NCBI GenBank assembly: GCA_943331445.1
Contig: CALQLO010000019.1
Location: 1 to 36,573, forward strand
Source: Akkermansia muciniphila
GTDB lineage: Bacteria > Verrucomicrobiota > Verrucomicrobiia > Opitutales > UBA953
Length of the DNA: 36,573 bases
Direction of reading: 5' to 3'
Part shown: one piece after another, positions 1 through 7,704 of the stretch
Position numbering within the stretch: position 1 is the stretch's first letter
Layout: every line of letters starts with the position of its first letter
Translations under genes and position numbers: made by a program
Notes under the pieces: model-generated
Told to the model about the DNA's origin: nothing
The model's input: the letters and a program-made list of their open reading frames with translations, nothing else
Databases searched by the model: none

Positions 1-1860
1 CGAGAGGGTTACGCCCGCTTCGATGCTGACACGCTTGGTGCAGGCGGCTGGCAGGACTTCTTCCTGATAGGCTTTGGGTTGGCGGGCAAAGATCTCCATG
101 GAAGGCATGGACACCACGCGGACGCCGGCGCCCAGTTCCTCGCCAGCGGCGAGAGCGAGCGAGAGTTCGCTGCCCGTGCCGATGATGATGTGGGTGAGGG
201 TGGCGTTTTCTTTGCGCAGGATGTAGGCTCCTTTGAGTGCGCCTTGGCGGCGGGTGGCGACTGATACGCTATCGAGCGAAGGGACGTTCTGGCGGGAGAG
301 GATCAGGGCCACGGGGCCGTCTTTACGGGCGACCGCATGGGCGAAGGCCGCCGCGGTTTCTTCGGCGTCGCCCGGGCGGACCACGTCGAGGTTCGGGATG
401 CAACGCAGGGCGCTGACGGTTTCCACTGGCTGGTGCGTCGGGCCGTCTTCGCCGACACCGACGGAATCGTGCGTGAAGATGTAGAAGACCTGCAGCTTGG
501 CCAGCGAGGCCACGCGGATGGAAGGGCGGAGGTAGTCGGAGAACGTCAGGAACGTCGCGCCCGAGCCCTTGAAGATACCATGGTAGGCCATGCCGTTGAG
601 GATAGCGCCCATGCCGTGTTCGCGGATGCCGAAGTAGAGGTTGCGGCCAGCCGGGGTCGCGATGTCGAAGTCGCCCACGTCCTTGATATAATTCTTGGTG
701 GAGCCGTGGAGGTCAGCGGAGCCAGAGAGCACGAGCGGTGAAGCCTTGGCGACGGCGTTGATGCAGGTTTCGCCCGAGACGCGGGTGGCGAGGGAGTTTT
801 TGCCGAACTCGGGGATCGCCGAGAGCAGGGACTGTACATCGCCATGATCGCCTTGTTGGGCCTTGGCGAGGAGGGTGGCTTTTTCGGGATTGGCCTTAGC
901 CCAAGCGCTGAAAGTTTGCTGCCATGCAGCGTGGGCGGCGGCCTGTTGTACCTTGCGGGCGGCGAAGTAAGCACGGGTCTCTGGCGAGACATAGAATTTC
1001 TCTTCCGGCAGGCCGAGGGCCTTGCGGGAAGCATCGACGAATTTGACGCCCGCTTCACCGTGGCCCTTTGAGGTGCCTTGGACTTCGGCGATACCTTTAC
1101 CAATGATCGTTTTGCAGATGATCAGCTTCGGTTTTCCGTTCTTGCTCGCGCGGGCCTTGTCGAGGGCTTCAGCGATGGGGTCGAGTTCGTTGCCCTGTTT
1201 GACGGTGAAGACTTCCCAGTTGGCGGCCTCATAGCGCTTGGCGGTGTCTTCGTTCTGCGTCTTCGAGGCCATGGCGTCGAGGGTGACGTCATTGGAGTCG
1301 TAAAGCATGATGAGGTTATCGAGGCCGAACCGTCCGGCGAAAGAAGCGGCTTCCTGGGAGATGCCTTCCTGCAGGCAACCATCCCCGGCGAGGCCAACGA
1401 CGATATGGTCGAAGATCTTGTGCTCAGCGGTGTTGAAGTGCGCGGCGGCCATCTTGGCGGCCACGGCCATGCCGACGATATTACCTGTGCCCTGACCGAG
1501 GGGCCCCGTGGTCGCTTCGACGCCGACGGTTTCGCCGAACTCCGGGTGACCAGGGGTCTTGGAGTGCAGCTTGCGGAAATTCTTCACCTCTTGGAGGGGA
1601 AGGTCGAAGCCGGCGAGATGTACCCAGGCGTAGACGAACATCGAGCCATGGCCGGCGGAGAGTACGAAGCGGTCACGGTTGATCCACTGTGGGGCGGCCG
1701 GGTCGTGGCGGAGGAAGTTACCGTAGAGAACGGAGCCGATTTCCGCGGCACCTAGAGGCAGGCCGAGGTGGCCGGAATGGCAAGCGGCGACGGCGTCCAT
1801 GGCCAGCCCGCGGGCTTCCGTGGCGGCGCGGGAAAGGTCGGCGGAATGATTGAGCGACAT
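1..1860 (-). CDS. tkt: Transketolase, C-terminus cut by window edge
   Basis: Thiamine-diphosphate enzyme of the non-oxidative pentose phosphate pathway that moves two-carbon ketol units between sugar phosphates in the cytosol. The frame is open from the ATG at 1860 to base 1, giving 620 residues; the family usually has about 660, so roughly the last 40 are outside the window. Visible motifs are SGHLGLPLG (residues 29-37, with Leu where most members have Pro), SAGHGS (68-73), TPGHPE (102-107), the ThDP/Mg motif beginning GDG at 159-161 and closing near Asn190, and [10 protein letters not shown], which carries the catalytic glutamate of the pyrimidine-binding domain. His28, His71 and His105 match the substrate-contacting histidines of the family. 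The gene diverges from the hisI-like gene across about 60 bp. Function is secure; only the 3' end is missing. Confidence 0.96.
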   Translation of the reverse strand, partial: MSLNHSADLSRAATEARGLAMDAVAACHSGHLGLPLGAAEIGSVLYGNFLRHDPAAPQWINRDRFVLSAGHGSMFVYAWVHLAGFDLPLQEVKNFRKLHSKTPGHPEFGETVGVEATTGPLGQGTGNIVGMAVAAKMAAAHFNTAEHKIFDHIVVGLAGDGCLQEGISQEAASFAGRFGLDNLIMLYDSNDVTLDAMASKTQNEDTAKRYEAANWEVFTVKQGNELDPIAEALDKARASKNGKPKLIICKTIIGKGIAEVQGTSKGHGEAGVKFVDASRKALGLPEEKFYVSPETRAYFAARKVQQAAAHAAWQQTFSAWAKANPEKATLLAKAQQGDHGDVQSLLSAIPEFGKNSLATRVSGETCINAVAKASPLVLSGSADLHGSTKNYIKDVGDFDIATPAGRNLYFGIREHGMGAILNGMAYHGIFKGSGATFLTFSDYLRPSIRVASLAKLQVFYIFTHDSVGVGEDGPTHQPVETVSALRCIPNLDVVRPGDAEETAAAFAHAVARKDGPVALILSRQNVPSLDSVSVATRRQGALKGAYILRKENATLTHIIIGTGSELSLALAAGEELGAGVRVVSMPSMEIFARQPKAYQEEVLPAACTKRVSIEAGVTLS

Positions 1861-1921
1861 AGGATGTATCCGTAAGGGATAAGTGGGTAGGGATTCCAGC
1901 CTTGAATGAGCCCAGCAACCC

Positions 1922-2344
1922 ATGCCAAATGGGTTCATGTCTGACAAGGAACTCGAAGAAGGCCTAGCCCTGCGTCTCGACTTTGGAAAACTGCGAAAAA
2001 TCGCTTCCGGGACGGCCGATGTCATCCCCGCTGTTGCGCAAGACGCGCAGACGGGTGAAGTCCTCATTCTCGGTTATGTCAACGAGCTGGCCTTGCAGAC
2101 CGCACTCCGTGAAAAGAAGGCGACCTTCTGGAGTACCTCTCGTAACGAGCTTTGGATCAAGGGACTCACCTCTGGAGATTTTCTCGAGCTCCTTGAGGTG
2201 CGGGTGAATTGCGAGCAGAACTCAATTCTCTACAAGGTGCGTCCGGCGGGACAGGGTGCCTGCCATACTAAGGAGAACGGCAAGGCGCGCTCCGGTTGCT
2301 ACTATCGTCGCCTGCGCGCCGATGGTACGTTGGAGAAGGCCTGA
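1922..2344 (+). CDS. hisI: HisI-type phosphoribosyl-AMP cyclohydrolase with altered metal site
   Basis: Resembles the monofunctional cyclohydrolase that opens the purine ring of phosphoribosyl-AMP in histidine biosynthesis. The 140 residues show the family blocks [20 protein letters not shown] (35-54), [15 protein letters not shown] (67-81) and LTSGD (82-86), and the three zinc cysteines at 97, 114 (in ACHT) and 126. The usual DCDxD magnesium motif reads NCEQN (96-100), so the three aspartates are Asn, Glu and Asn. No hisE domain is fused and no other his gene is nearby. Two starts are possible: ATG 1922, which sits inside a small CCCAT/ATGGG hairpin (1919-1933), or ATG 1937; neither has a clear ribosome binding site. 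It may be a known sub-type of HisI or a paralogue with another substrate. Confidence 0.8.
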   Translation: MPNGFMSDKELEEGLALRLDFGKLRKIASGTADVIPAVAQDAQTGEVLILGYVNELALQTALREKKATFWSTSRNELWIKGLTSGDFLELLEVRVNCEQNSILYKVRPAGQGACHTKENGKARSGCYYRRLRADGTLEKA

Positions 2345-2352
2345 CCAGCGGC

Positions 2353-3360
2353 TTACTTGGCGGCGTGTGCCTTGGGCTTTTCCTTCTGCGCCTTCTCGAT
2401 CGCGTGCACGATCGCCTTCGCGGATTTCTCTGCCGAAAAATCGAGGTCGAGGGTGGCTCGGTTGGCTTCGCCGCCTACCCGAATCTTCTGAATGAGTTCC
2501 GCAAGCGTCTGCAGGTCCTCTTTTTCGGCGGGGGTCTTGCCGTCATCATTCATCAATCCGATCATGGCGAACGCCTGTAATCCCTTGGCCTGCTTGCGGA
2601 TGCTCGTTGCTTTTTCCGCAGTGATAAAGTTGGCCGCGATGCTGAGTTGCAAATCGGAGGCGTTTTCACCGAGCACGAACGTGAGTTCATTGATGCCCGA
2701 GGAGTCATCCTTCATCTTCGCCCGGGTGGCATCGGCGTAGAGGAAAACCCAACCTTTGGTGGCGGCATTAAATTTGGTGCGCACCTCGTTTGGCAATAGT
2801 TCGGCCTTGGTGTTTTTCTCCAAGGCTGTGAGCGCCCGGTCGAGGAAGTCCTTGCTGGCGATGGCAATCAGGTCGGCAGAATAGACGACGAGGTAGGCCT
2901 CGCCATTGTCGCCCTTGGGCCTTGGGCCGAAGATCGCGTCAAAGAAAGCCCGGGCTTCCCAGGCTTGGTATTTGCCGGCGGGCGTGGACGGCACCTTGGC
3001 GTCCTTGGCGGCCGCATTGATTTTGGCGGGGTCGAATTTACCGCGGACTAGAATGACGCCTTGGGCGTTTTTCTCCGATAACTTGCCGTCCGCGCCTGGA
3101 TAGACGCCGAGGACGACGGCGTGGATGTCTTTCTGGGTATCAATCCCGAGTTTATCTTTCGCGGATTTAGAATCGGTGCTGTTGCCGGTATTAATCGGGC
3201 CAGCCTTCATGACTGCCTGTCCGAGCTGGGTGGTGTAAAAGGCCGCGAGGTCAAAGCCGGCGATCACCGCCGCCCCGGCGGGCAGCCCGTCGGTGTTGAG
3301 GGCGCCGCGGGCCGGGACTAACGCCAAGGCGAGGAGCAGGATGCTGGTGAGGCGCTTCAT
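2353..3360 (-). CDS. Secreted protein of unknown function
   Basis: I do not recognise this 335-residue protein. It opens with a clear signal peptide: Lys-Arg at 2-3, a leucine/alanine-rich core, and a likely cleavage near residue 19 after an ARG motif, so it is probably periplasmic. The mature part is soluble, rich in Ala, Lys and Asp, with no cysteine and no second membrane segment. It ends in a lysine/alanine-rich tail (EKAQKEKPKAHAAK). Blocks such as AAVIAGFDLAAFY (30-42) and LTFVLGENASDLQLSIAANF in the second half suggest a repeated alpha/beta fold, but that is only an impression. It converges with hisI (8 bp between stops) and lies downstream of the RNA-binding protein gene, separated from it by that gene's terminator, so it is probably transcribed alone. 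No Shine-Dalgarno sequence is visible. Confidence 0.75.
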   Translation of the reverse strand: MKRLTSILLLALALVPARGALNTDGLPAGAAVIAGFDLAAFYTTQLGQAVMKAGPINTGNSTDSKSAKDKLGIDTQKDIHAVVLGVYPGADGKLSEKNAQGVILVRGKFDPAKINAAAKDAKVPSTPAGKYQAWEARAFFDAIFGPRPKGDNGEAYLVVYSADLIAIASKDFLDRALTALEKNTKAELLPNEVRTKFNAATKGWVFLYADATRAKMKDDSSGINELTFVLGENASDLQLSIAANFITAEKATSIRKQAKGLQAFAMIGLMNDDGKTPAEKEDLQTLAELIQKIRVGGEANRATLDLDFSAEKSAKAIVHAIEKAQKEKPKAHAAK

Positions 3361-3430
3361 GGGGGCATACTGGTAGGAGGCTGGTGAGCGACGGACAAGC
3401 GGATTAGGCCTATTTTAGGGATATAGGCAC

Positions 3431-3456
3431 AAAAAAGGGCGCCGTAAGGCGCCCTT
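3431..3456 (-). terminator. Rho-independent terminator of the RNA-binding protein gene
   Basis: On the minus strand, GGGCGCC, a 4-nt loop and GGCGCCC form a perfect 7-bp GC stem, extended by two A-T pairs, followed at once by six T. It lies 22 bp past the stop codon at 3479. Stem arms are at 3437-3443 and 3448-3454. Confidence 0.85.
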
Positions 3457-3478
3457 AGGGAGGGAGTTAATCCGAGGA

Positions 3479-3943
3479 TTAGTATCCGCCACGGTCGCCG
3501 CCGCCGAAGCCGCCGGAGCGACGTTCGCCGCCGCCGAAGCCGCCGCGAGAGCCACCACCGCCGCCGCCGAAGCCGCCGCGAGAGCCGCCGCCGCCGAAGC
3601 CGCCGCGATCTCCACCGCCGAAGCCGCCGGAACGAGGACGGTCGCCACCGAAGCCGCCGGAGCGGGGACGGTCACCACCGAAGGACGGACGTTCTTCGCG
3701 AGGACGGGCAACATTGACCTTCAGGGGGCGACCCATGAAATCGATGTTTTCAGTCTTAGCGATCGCATCCTGAGCAGCCTGAGCATTGGCCATGGTCACG
3801 AAGGCGAAGCCACGAGGACGACCCGTGAACTTGTCCATCATAACTTCCACGGAGACCACTTCGCCGCCTTGGGAGAAGTGAGCGCGGATGTCGGATTCGG
3901 TTGCGGCCCAGGGCAGATTGCCCACGAACAGTTTGTTTTCCAT
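3479..3943 (-). CDS. Glycine-rich RRM RNA-binding protein
   Basis: Small RNA-binding protein of the bacterial single-RRM type, comparable in layout to the cold-responsive Rbp proteins of cyanobacteria. Of 154 residues, 1-80 form one RRM with RNP2 LFVGNL (5-10) and RNP1 RGFAFVTM (44-51). Residues 85-154 are an arginine/glycine-rich low-complexity tail built on SGGFGG and SRGGFGGGG units. The ATG at 3943 places RNP2 at the usual distance from the N-terminus; the frame stays open for 29 more codons upstream, but these look like leader sequence. The leader between this gene and the next start (3944-4186) is AT-richer than the surroundings and could hold a promoter or a temperature-responsive leader, which is inference only. 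The tail predicts phase separation or RNA-chaperone behaviour. A strong terminator follows. Confidence 0.92.
   Translation of the reverse strand: MENKLFVGNLPWAATESDIRAHFSQGGEVVSVEVMMDKFTGRPRGFAFVTMANAQAAQDAIAKTENIDFMGRPLKVNVARPREERPSFGGDRPRSGGFGGDRPRSGGFGGGDRGGFGGGGSRGGFGGGGGGSRGGFGGGERRSGGFGGGDRGGY
3481..3680 (-). repeat. Imperfect tandem repeat encoding the Gly-rich tail
   Basis: The DNA for the RNA-binding protein's tail is a degenerate repeat of (GGA/GGC)(TTC)(GGC)n blocks, most regular around 3530-3610, where units encoding SRGGFGGGG recur. Such tracts change length easily by slippage. The repeat stays in frame throughout. Confidence 0.7.
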
Positions 3944-4186
3944 ATTATCTTTTGTTTTGCTTGGTTTACCTACACCGCATTGCCCGTTTCCGACCTTCGG
4001 ATTTCGATTTGCCGTCTTAACGACCGTCAACTCACCGGATTATTGCGGGGCTTGTCTCTTACTTTGGTTATTTTCCGAGACAAACCTGACCGCCGTTAAG
4101 TCAGTTTAATTGGGCTTCGGCAAGTTTATTCACAATAGGGGTCAACTCCTAGCCCTGCGTTGACACCGATAAAGGGGGTAAAGAAG

Positions 4187-4486
4187 ATGATTTTCATGCG
4201 CCAACCCTTGGAGACCTTTCAGATCCAAGCAGCTTTAACTGGGCTGGATGGGTGGACCCTTGATAACGGTAAGTTGTTGAAGGTCTATGTATTTATAGAT
4301 TTCAAGGCCGCGCTTGTTTTTATTAACCAATTGGGCGACGTGTCCGAAAAGCTCAACCACCACCCGGAAATCCTCAATATTTGGAATAAAGTAACCCTGA
4401 GGCTAAGTACCCATGATGCGGGCAACCAAGTCACCGAGAAAGATTTGACCCTGGCCCGTGCCATCCAATCCCTTGCCCTGTCGTGA
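4187..4486 (+). CDS. phhB: Pterin-4a-carbinolamine dehydratase (PCD/DCoH family)
   Basis: Small enzyme of the PCD/DCoH fold that dehydrates 4a-hydroxytetrahydropterin and helps recycle the pterin cofactor; in bacteria lacking phenylalanine hydroxylase its role is often unclear. The 99 residues contain the family signature EKLNHHPE (54-61) with the catalytic histidine pair 58/59 and the third histidine at 76. The ATG at 4187 is preferred because AGGGGG (4173-4178) lies 8 nt upstream; a TTG at 4160 in the same frame would run through that site. The stop TGA overlaps the GTG start of the next gene (GTGA), indicating translational coupling with the uracil-DNA-glycosylase-fold gene. No phhA is visible in the window. 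Confidence 0.88.
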   Translation: MIFMRQPLETFQIQAALTGLDGWTLDNGKLLKVYVFIDFKAALVFINQLGDVSEKLNHHPEILNIWNKVTLRLSTHDAGNQVTEKDLTLARAIQSLALS

Positions 4487-5379
4487 TTGACCCCGTTGAA
4501 GCCCTTGATGCCCTGCTGGAGGAGCTGAAGCGCCAAAAGGCGGAGGGGGTTCGTCGGGTGAGCGTTTCGGATGCCTCCCTGGTCGCATTGAAAGCCCTCG
4601 TCGGCCAGCCCGCCTCTGCCGCCCCGGTGGCCTCCGTCGCCCCTGCGGCGACGTCGGTCGCCTCCGCCCGCCCGACCTTCCAAGCGGCAGTCGCCCGGCC
4701 CGTCGCCGTGGCCCCCGCGGTGGTCATCGCAGACCCGCCGGTGTTTACTTTGCCGGCTGGCACGAAGTCGGAACGGATGCAGGCTCTCGCTCAACTGATC
4801 GATGCCTGCCCGGAGACTAAGAAGCATCTTATAGACAAGCATCGCCCGCTGCTTGGCCACGGCTCCTTGGACGCCAAGGTCGTGCTGGTCGGCGAAGCCC
4901 CCACGCTCGAGGAGATGGAATTCGGCAAGGCTTTTGCCGGCGCGGCGGGCGAGATCCTGCAGAAAATCCTCGCCGCCGCCGTGCTCACGTCGGCCGAATG
5001 TTATCTGCTGCCCTCGATGGTCTGGCGACCGGAAGCGCCCACGGTCTATGGTAAGCGACCACCCACGGCCCGCGAACTTGCTTTCAATCTCCCTTACCTC
5101 CGCGCCCAGATTGATATCATCCAGCCGAAGGTCGTCGTCGCCCTCGGAGCTCAGGCCTTCCAATCCCTGCACGGCATCAATCCCTCCATTACCGACGCCC
5201 GCGGTCATTGGTTCGATCTCGGAGGCGTGCCACTGATGGCGACCTATCACCCGAACTACCTGCTGCACAATTCCAGCAACACGGTGAAGCGGGTGTTCTG
5301 GGAAGATTTCCTGCTGGTACTGGAGAAAGCCGGCCTGCCGATCAGCGAGAAGCAGCGCGGATTCTTCACCGCCAAATAG
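4483..5379 (+). CDS. Uracil-DNA glycosylase superfamily protein lacking Fe-S cysteines
   Basis: Belongs to the uracil-DNA glycosylase fold, closest in layout to family 4/5 enzymes that remove uracil from DNA. The 298 residues comprise a short helical N-terminus, an Ala/Pro/Val-rich linker (about 42-85), and a catalytic domain with motif A GEAPTLEEMEFG (137-148) and motif B HPNYLL (256-261), plus the core block VVVALGAQA (217-225). Family 4 enzymes normally hold a 4Fe-4S cluster with four cysteines. Here only Cys109 and Cys173 exist, and the usual KCRPP position reads MVWRPEAP (179-186), so no cluster is expected. The start is GTG at 4483, overlapping the phhB stop. It converges with argA, 3 bp between stops. 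Glycosylase activity is likely but not certain given the changes in motif A (T for G after GEAP). Confidence 0.85.
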   Translation: MIDPVEALDALLEELKRQKAEGVRRVSVSDASLVALKALVGQPASAAPVASVAPAATSVASARPTFQAAVARPVAVAPAVVIADPPVFTLPAGTKSERMQALAQLIDACPETKKHLIDKHRPLLGHGSLDAKVVLVGEAPTLEEMEFGKAFAGAAGEILQKILAAAVLTSAECYLLPSMVWRPEAPTVYGKRPPTARELAFNLPYLRAQIDIIQPKVVVALGAQAFQSLHGINPSITDARGHWFDLGGVPLMATYHPNYLLHNSSNTVKRVFWEDFLLVLEKAGLPISEKQRGFFTAK

Positions 5380-5382
5380 GCC

Positions 5383-6708
5383 TCAGCGCACGGAGTCGCT
5401 CAGCCGGCTTAGCGAAAAGGCGAGGACCTGAGAATTACGTCCGCTGGCCTTCAGGGCTTGGCGGCGCTCGGCGGGCAAGTCCGCTAACGTCGCGGCGGTA
5501 AAGCCACAGGCCGATTGGAAGAAGCCCTGCGTCTGGGTGGTCAGCGCCATCAATTTCTTCGCCCCGAGTTGCTTGGCGCGCCGTTTGGCGAATTCGACTA
5601 ATTTCCGGCCGACGCCGCGGCCGTGGTAGAAGGGTTGGACGTAGACCGCGCCGAGTTCCATGACTTTGCCGCCCGGGTAGGGACGGAGCGCCGCGCAACC
5701 GATGATGCTATCATCGATTTCGTAGACAAAAAATTCCCCGTAGGTCTGGTCAATTTGCTGGCGAGTGCGGGAGACGAGCGCCTCGGTCTTTGCGCCGTGT
5801 TTAGCGAGGTTGTAGAGGGCTTGGGCATCCTTCTTCTTAGCCTGGCGAATCCGATCGTAGTCATTGGCGTGCACCATCGTGCCGAGGCCGACCTTGTCAA
5901 AAATCTCGGTCAGCAGGCCGCCGAAGACGCGCCCGTCGAGGATGTGTGCCCGCGGGACGTCCTCATCCAGCGCCTTGGCCGCCTGCACCGCTTTGCTGCG
6001 GATGCGCGGATCAAGTTTCGCGGTCTTGTCGTTGAGAAGCTTCTTGAGCTCATCCTCGGGGAGGTTGAGCTGTACGACGCCATCGACCTGCAATCCGCTG
6101 AAAGGGGTGAGGTAAATTAACTTCGAGGCGCCGAGCGCCACCGCGAGTTCCATGGCGAGGTGGTCGCTGTTGACGCGCAGGGATTGGCCTTCGCGGTCGC
6201 AGACGATGGGCGTGACGAGCGGGAGGATGTCCTGCGCGAGCATCGACTTGAGAATCGCGGCATCGACTTTCTCGACCTTGCCGGTGAACAGATGGTCGCG
6301 TCCCCGGATCCGCCCAATCTTGGTCGATCGGACGGCGTTGGTGATCGCGCAGCGGAGTCCGGCTTGCGAGAGGTTCTCGAGTACGGATTGGGAGACGAGT
6401 GCCGAAGCCTCGCGTGCGAGCGACATGGTGGCCGCATCGGTGGGGCCTTCGCCTTGGATATCTGACAGCGCGATGTTGTGCTCGCCGGCCAAGCCGACGA
6501 GTTGCTGGCCGATGCCATGCACGAGCACGACCTTGATCGATAGGCTGCGCAGCACCGCGATATCGGTCACGATATTCGGGAAATTTTCGTGGCTGATGAT
6601 TGAGCCGTCGACGGCGATGACGAAGACGTGGTCACGAAACATCGGGACATAGCGGAGGATTCCCCGGAGGTCGGTCGGCTTCATGGCGCGCTCACGCTGG
6701 CTGGACAT
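5383..6708 (-). CDS. argA: Amino-acid N-acetyltransferase (N-acetylglutamate synthase)
   Basis: Makes N-acetylglutamate from glutamate and acetyl-CoA, the first step of arginine synthesis. The 441 residues have the classical two-domain layout: an amino-acid-kinase-like domain (about 20-290), which in this family binds the feedback inhibitor arginine, and a C-terminal GNAT acetyltransferase domain (about 340-430). The kinase part shows KVVLVHGIGQQL; the GNAT part shows the acetyl-CoA loop block VQPFYHGRGVGRKLVEFAKR. The ATG at 6708 has AAGGA about 7 nt upstream; a TTG two codons earlier is in the same frame but overlaps that spacer. It diverges from the xer gene with only 48 bp between starts, so both promoters must be compact or overlapping. 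No other arg gene is in the window. Confidence 0.93.
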   Translation of the reverse strand: MSSQRERAMKPTDLRGILRYVPMFRDHVFVIAVDGSIISHENFPNIVTDIAVLRSLSIKVVLVHGIGQQLVGLAGEHNIALSDIQGEGPTDAATMSLAREASALVSQSVLENLSQAGLRCAITNAVRSTKIGRIRGRDHLFTGKVEKVDAAILKSMLAQDILPLVTPIVCDREGQSLRVNSDHLAMELAVALGASKLIYLTPFSGLQVDGVVQLNLPEDELKKLLNDKTAKLDPRIRSKAVQAAKALDEDVPRAHILDGRVFGGLLTEIFDKVGLGTMVHANDYDRIRQAKKKDAQALYNLAKHGAKTEALVSRTRQQIDQTYGEFFVYEIDDSIIGCAALRPYPGGKVMELGAVYVQPFYHGRGVGRKLVEFAKRRAKQLGAKKLMALTTQTQGFFQSACGFTAATLADLPAERRQALKASGRNSQVLAFSLSRLSDSVR

Positions 6709-6756
6709 GCTCAATCCTTATGGACTCCTCGGCGGTCGGGGCAATACTGATGAAGC

Positions 6757-7704
6757 ATGTCCAAGAAGCCCCGAGCCCGCCGCGACGAGGTGCCGCCCGA
6801 TCTGCAGGAGGCGGTGGATGCTTTCTTGGCTCACCTGTCGTTGGAGCGGGGTGCGGCCAAGCTCACGACGGAGGCTTATGAATCGGACCTGGTCCGGTTC
6901 TCCGCCCATTGTGGCCGGGCGGGCCGGACGAACTGGTCGGAGGTCGGTTTGGCGGAGGTGGATTCCTGGGTGCGCGCCTTGGATCGCAAGGGGCATGCGG
7001 CGGCCTCGCTCGCCCGCCGGCTTTCCGCCGTGCGCTCCTTCTCTGCCCATCTCGTCCGGGTCGGCCTGCGCCGTGATGATTTCACCGAACTCGCCCACGG
7101 GCCCAAGCTCCGCCGCAAGCTTCCTGGGATGATCAGTGCCGCCGAAGCGGCCAAGGTCGTTTCCGCTCCAGACACTTCGACGCCACAGGGATTGCGGGAT
7201 CGGGCGATGCTCGAACTGATGTATGGCTCGGGCTTGCGCATCTCGGAACTTTGCAGTCTCGAAATCCAGGCGGTCGATGCGGAGTCGGGCCTCGTGCGGG
7301 TGACCGGTAAAGGCTCCAAGGATCGCATCGTGCCCGTCGGCGAGACGTCGCTCGTCGCCCTGCAAGTTTACCTGTCGCACGGCCGGCCCAAGCTTGTCCG
7401 ACCCAAGACTGGCAGCGCTTTATTTCTCAGTGCTCGGGGTGTCGCGATTTCCCGGAAAACTTTCTGGCTCGGGGTGAAGCAGGCGGCGCGACGCGCGGGG
7501 GTAAGTGTTCCGGTTAAACCTCATCTGCTCAGGCACGCCTTCGCGACGCACCTCTTGGAAGGCGGCGCGGACCTGCGCTCGATTCAGGAGATGCTCGGTC
7601 ATGCCGATATCGCGACGACCCAGATTTACACTTCCGTCGATCGGACGGCGCTCTCAGCCGCCCATCGCAAGCACCACCCCCGCGGTCGCGGTAAGGGGCT
7701 TTAG
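6757..7704 (+). CDS. xerD: Tyrosine recombinase of the XerC/XerD type
   Basis: Site-specific recombinase that, with a partner Xer protein, resolves chromosome dimers at dif. At 315 residues it matches the length of XerC/XerD. Residues 15-105 form the SAM-like core-binding domain; the catalytic domain has Arg161 (GSGLRISEL), Lys185 (TGKGSKDR), His256 and Arg259 (HLLRHAFATH), His282 (GHADI) and nucleophile Tyr291 (IYTSVD). All six catalytic residues are present. It stands alone among housekeeping genes with no att-like repeats or phage genes, which favours a Xer role over a mobile-element integrase. XerC and XerD cannot be told apart by eye. Its stop codon overlaps the nuoN stop on the other strand by 3 bp. 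Confidence 0.92.
   Translation: MSKKPRARRDEVPPDLQEAVDAFLAHLSLERGAAKLTTEAYESDLVRFSAHCGRAGRTNWSEVGLAEVDSWVRALDRKGHAAASLARRLSAVRSFSAHLVRVGLRRDDFTELAHGPKLRRKLPGMISAAEAAKVVSAPDTSTPQGLRDRAMLELMYGSGLRISELCSLEIQAVDAESGLVRVTGKGSKDRIVPVGETSLVALQVYLSHGRPKLVRPKTGSALFLSARGVAISRKTFWLGVKQAARRAGVSVPVKPHLLRHAFATHLLEGGADLRSIQEMLGHADIATTQIYTSVDRTALSAAHRKHHPRGRGKGL

Noticed and set aside
337-1755. Several plus-strand open frames opposite transketolase
   Set aside because: Transketolase motifs occupy the other strand in full; the plus-strand frames are antisense shadows.
3481-3680. Possible CRISPR-like or minisatellite array
   Set aside because: The repeats are in frame, lack spacers and encode the Gly-rich tail of an RRM protein.
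4160-4165. TTGACA resembling a -35 box before phhB
   Set aside because: At 17-bp spacing the -10 position reads GAAGAT and falls on the phhB start codon, so it cannot serve this gene.
4285-5268. Open frame of 327 codons on the minus strand opposite phhB and the UDG gene
   Set aside because: Runs across two clear plus-strand genes, has Arg/Gly-rich low-complexity sequence and no motif.
6757-7704. Integrase of a mobile element
   Set aside because: No att repeats, tRNA gene, excisionase or cargo nearby, and the length and motifs fit XerC/XerD.
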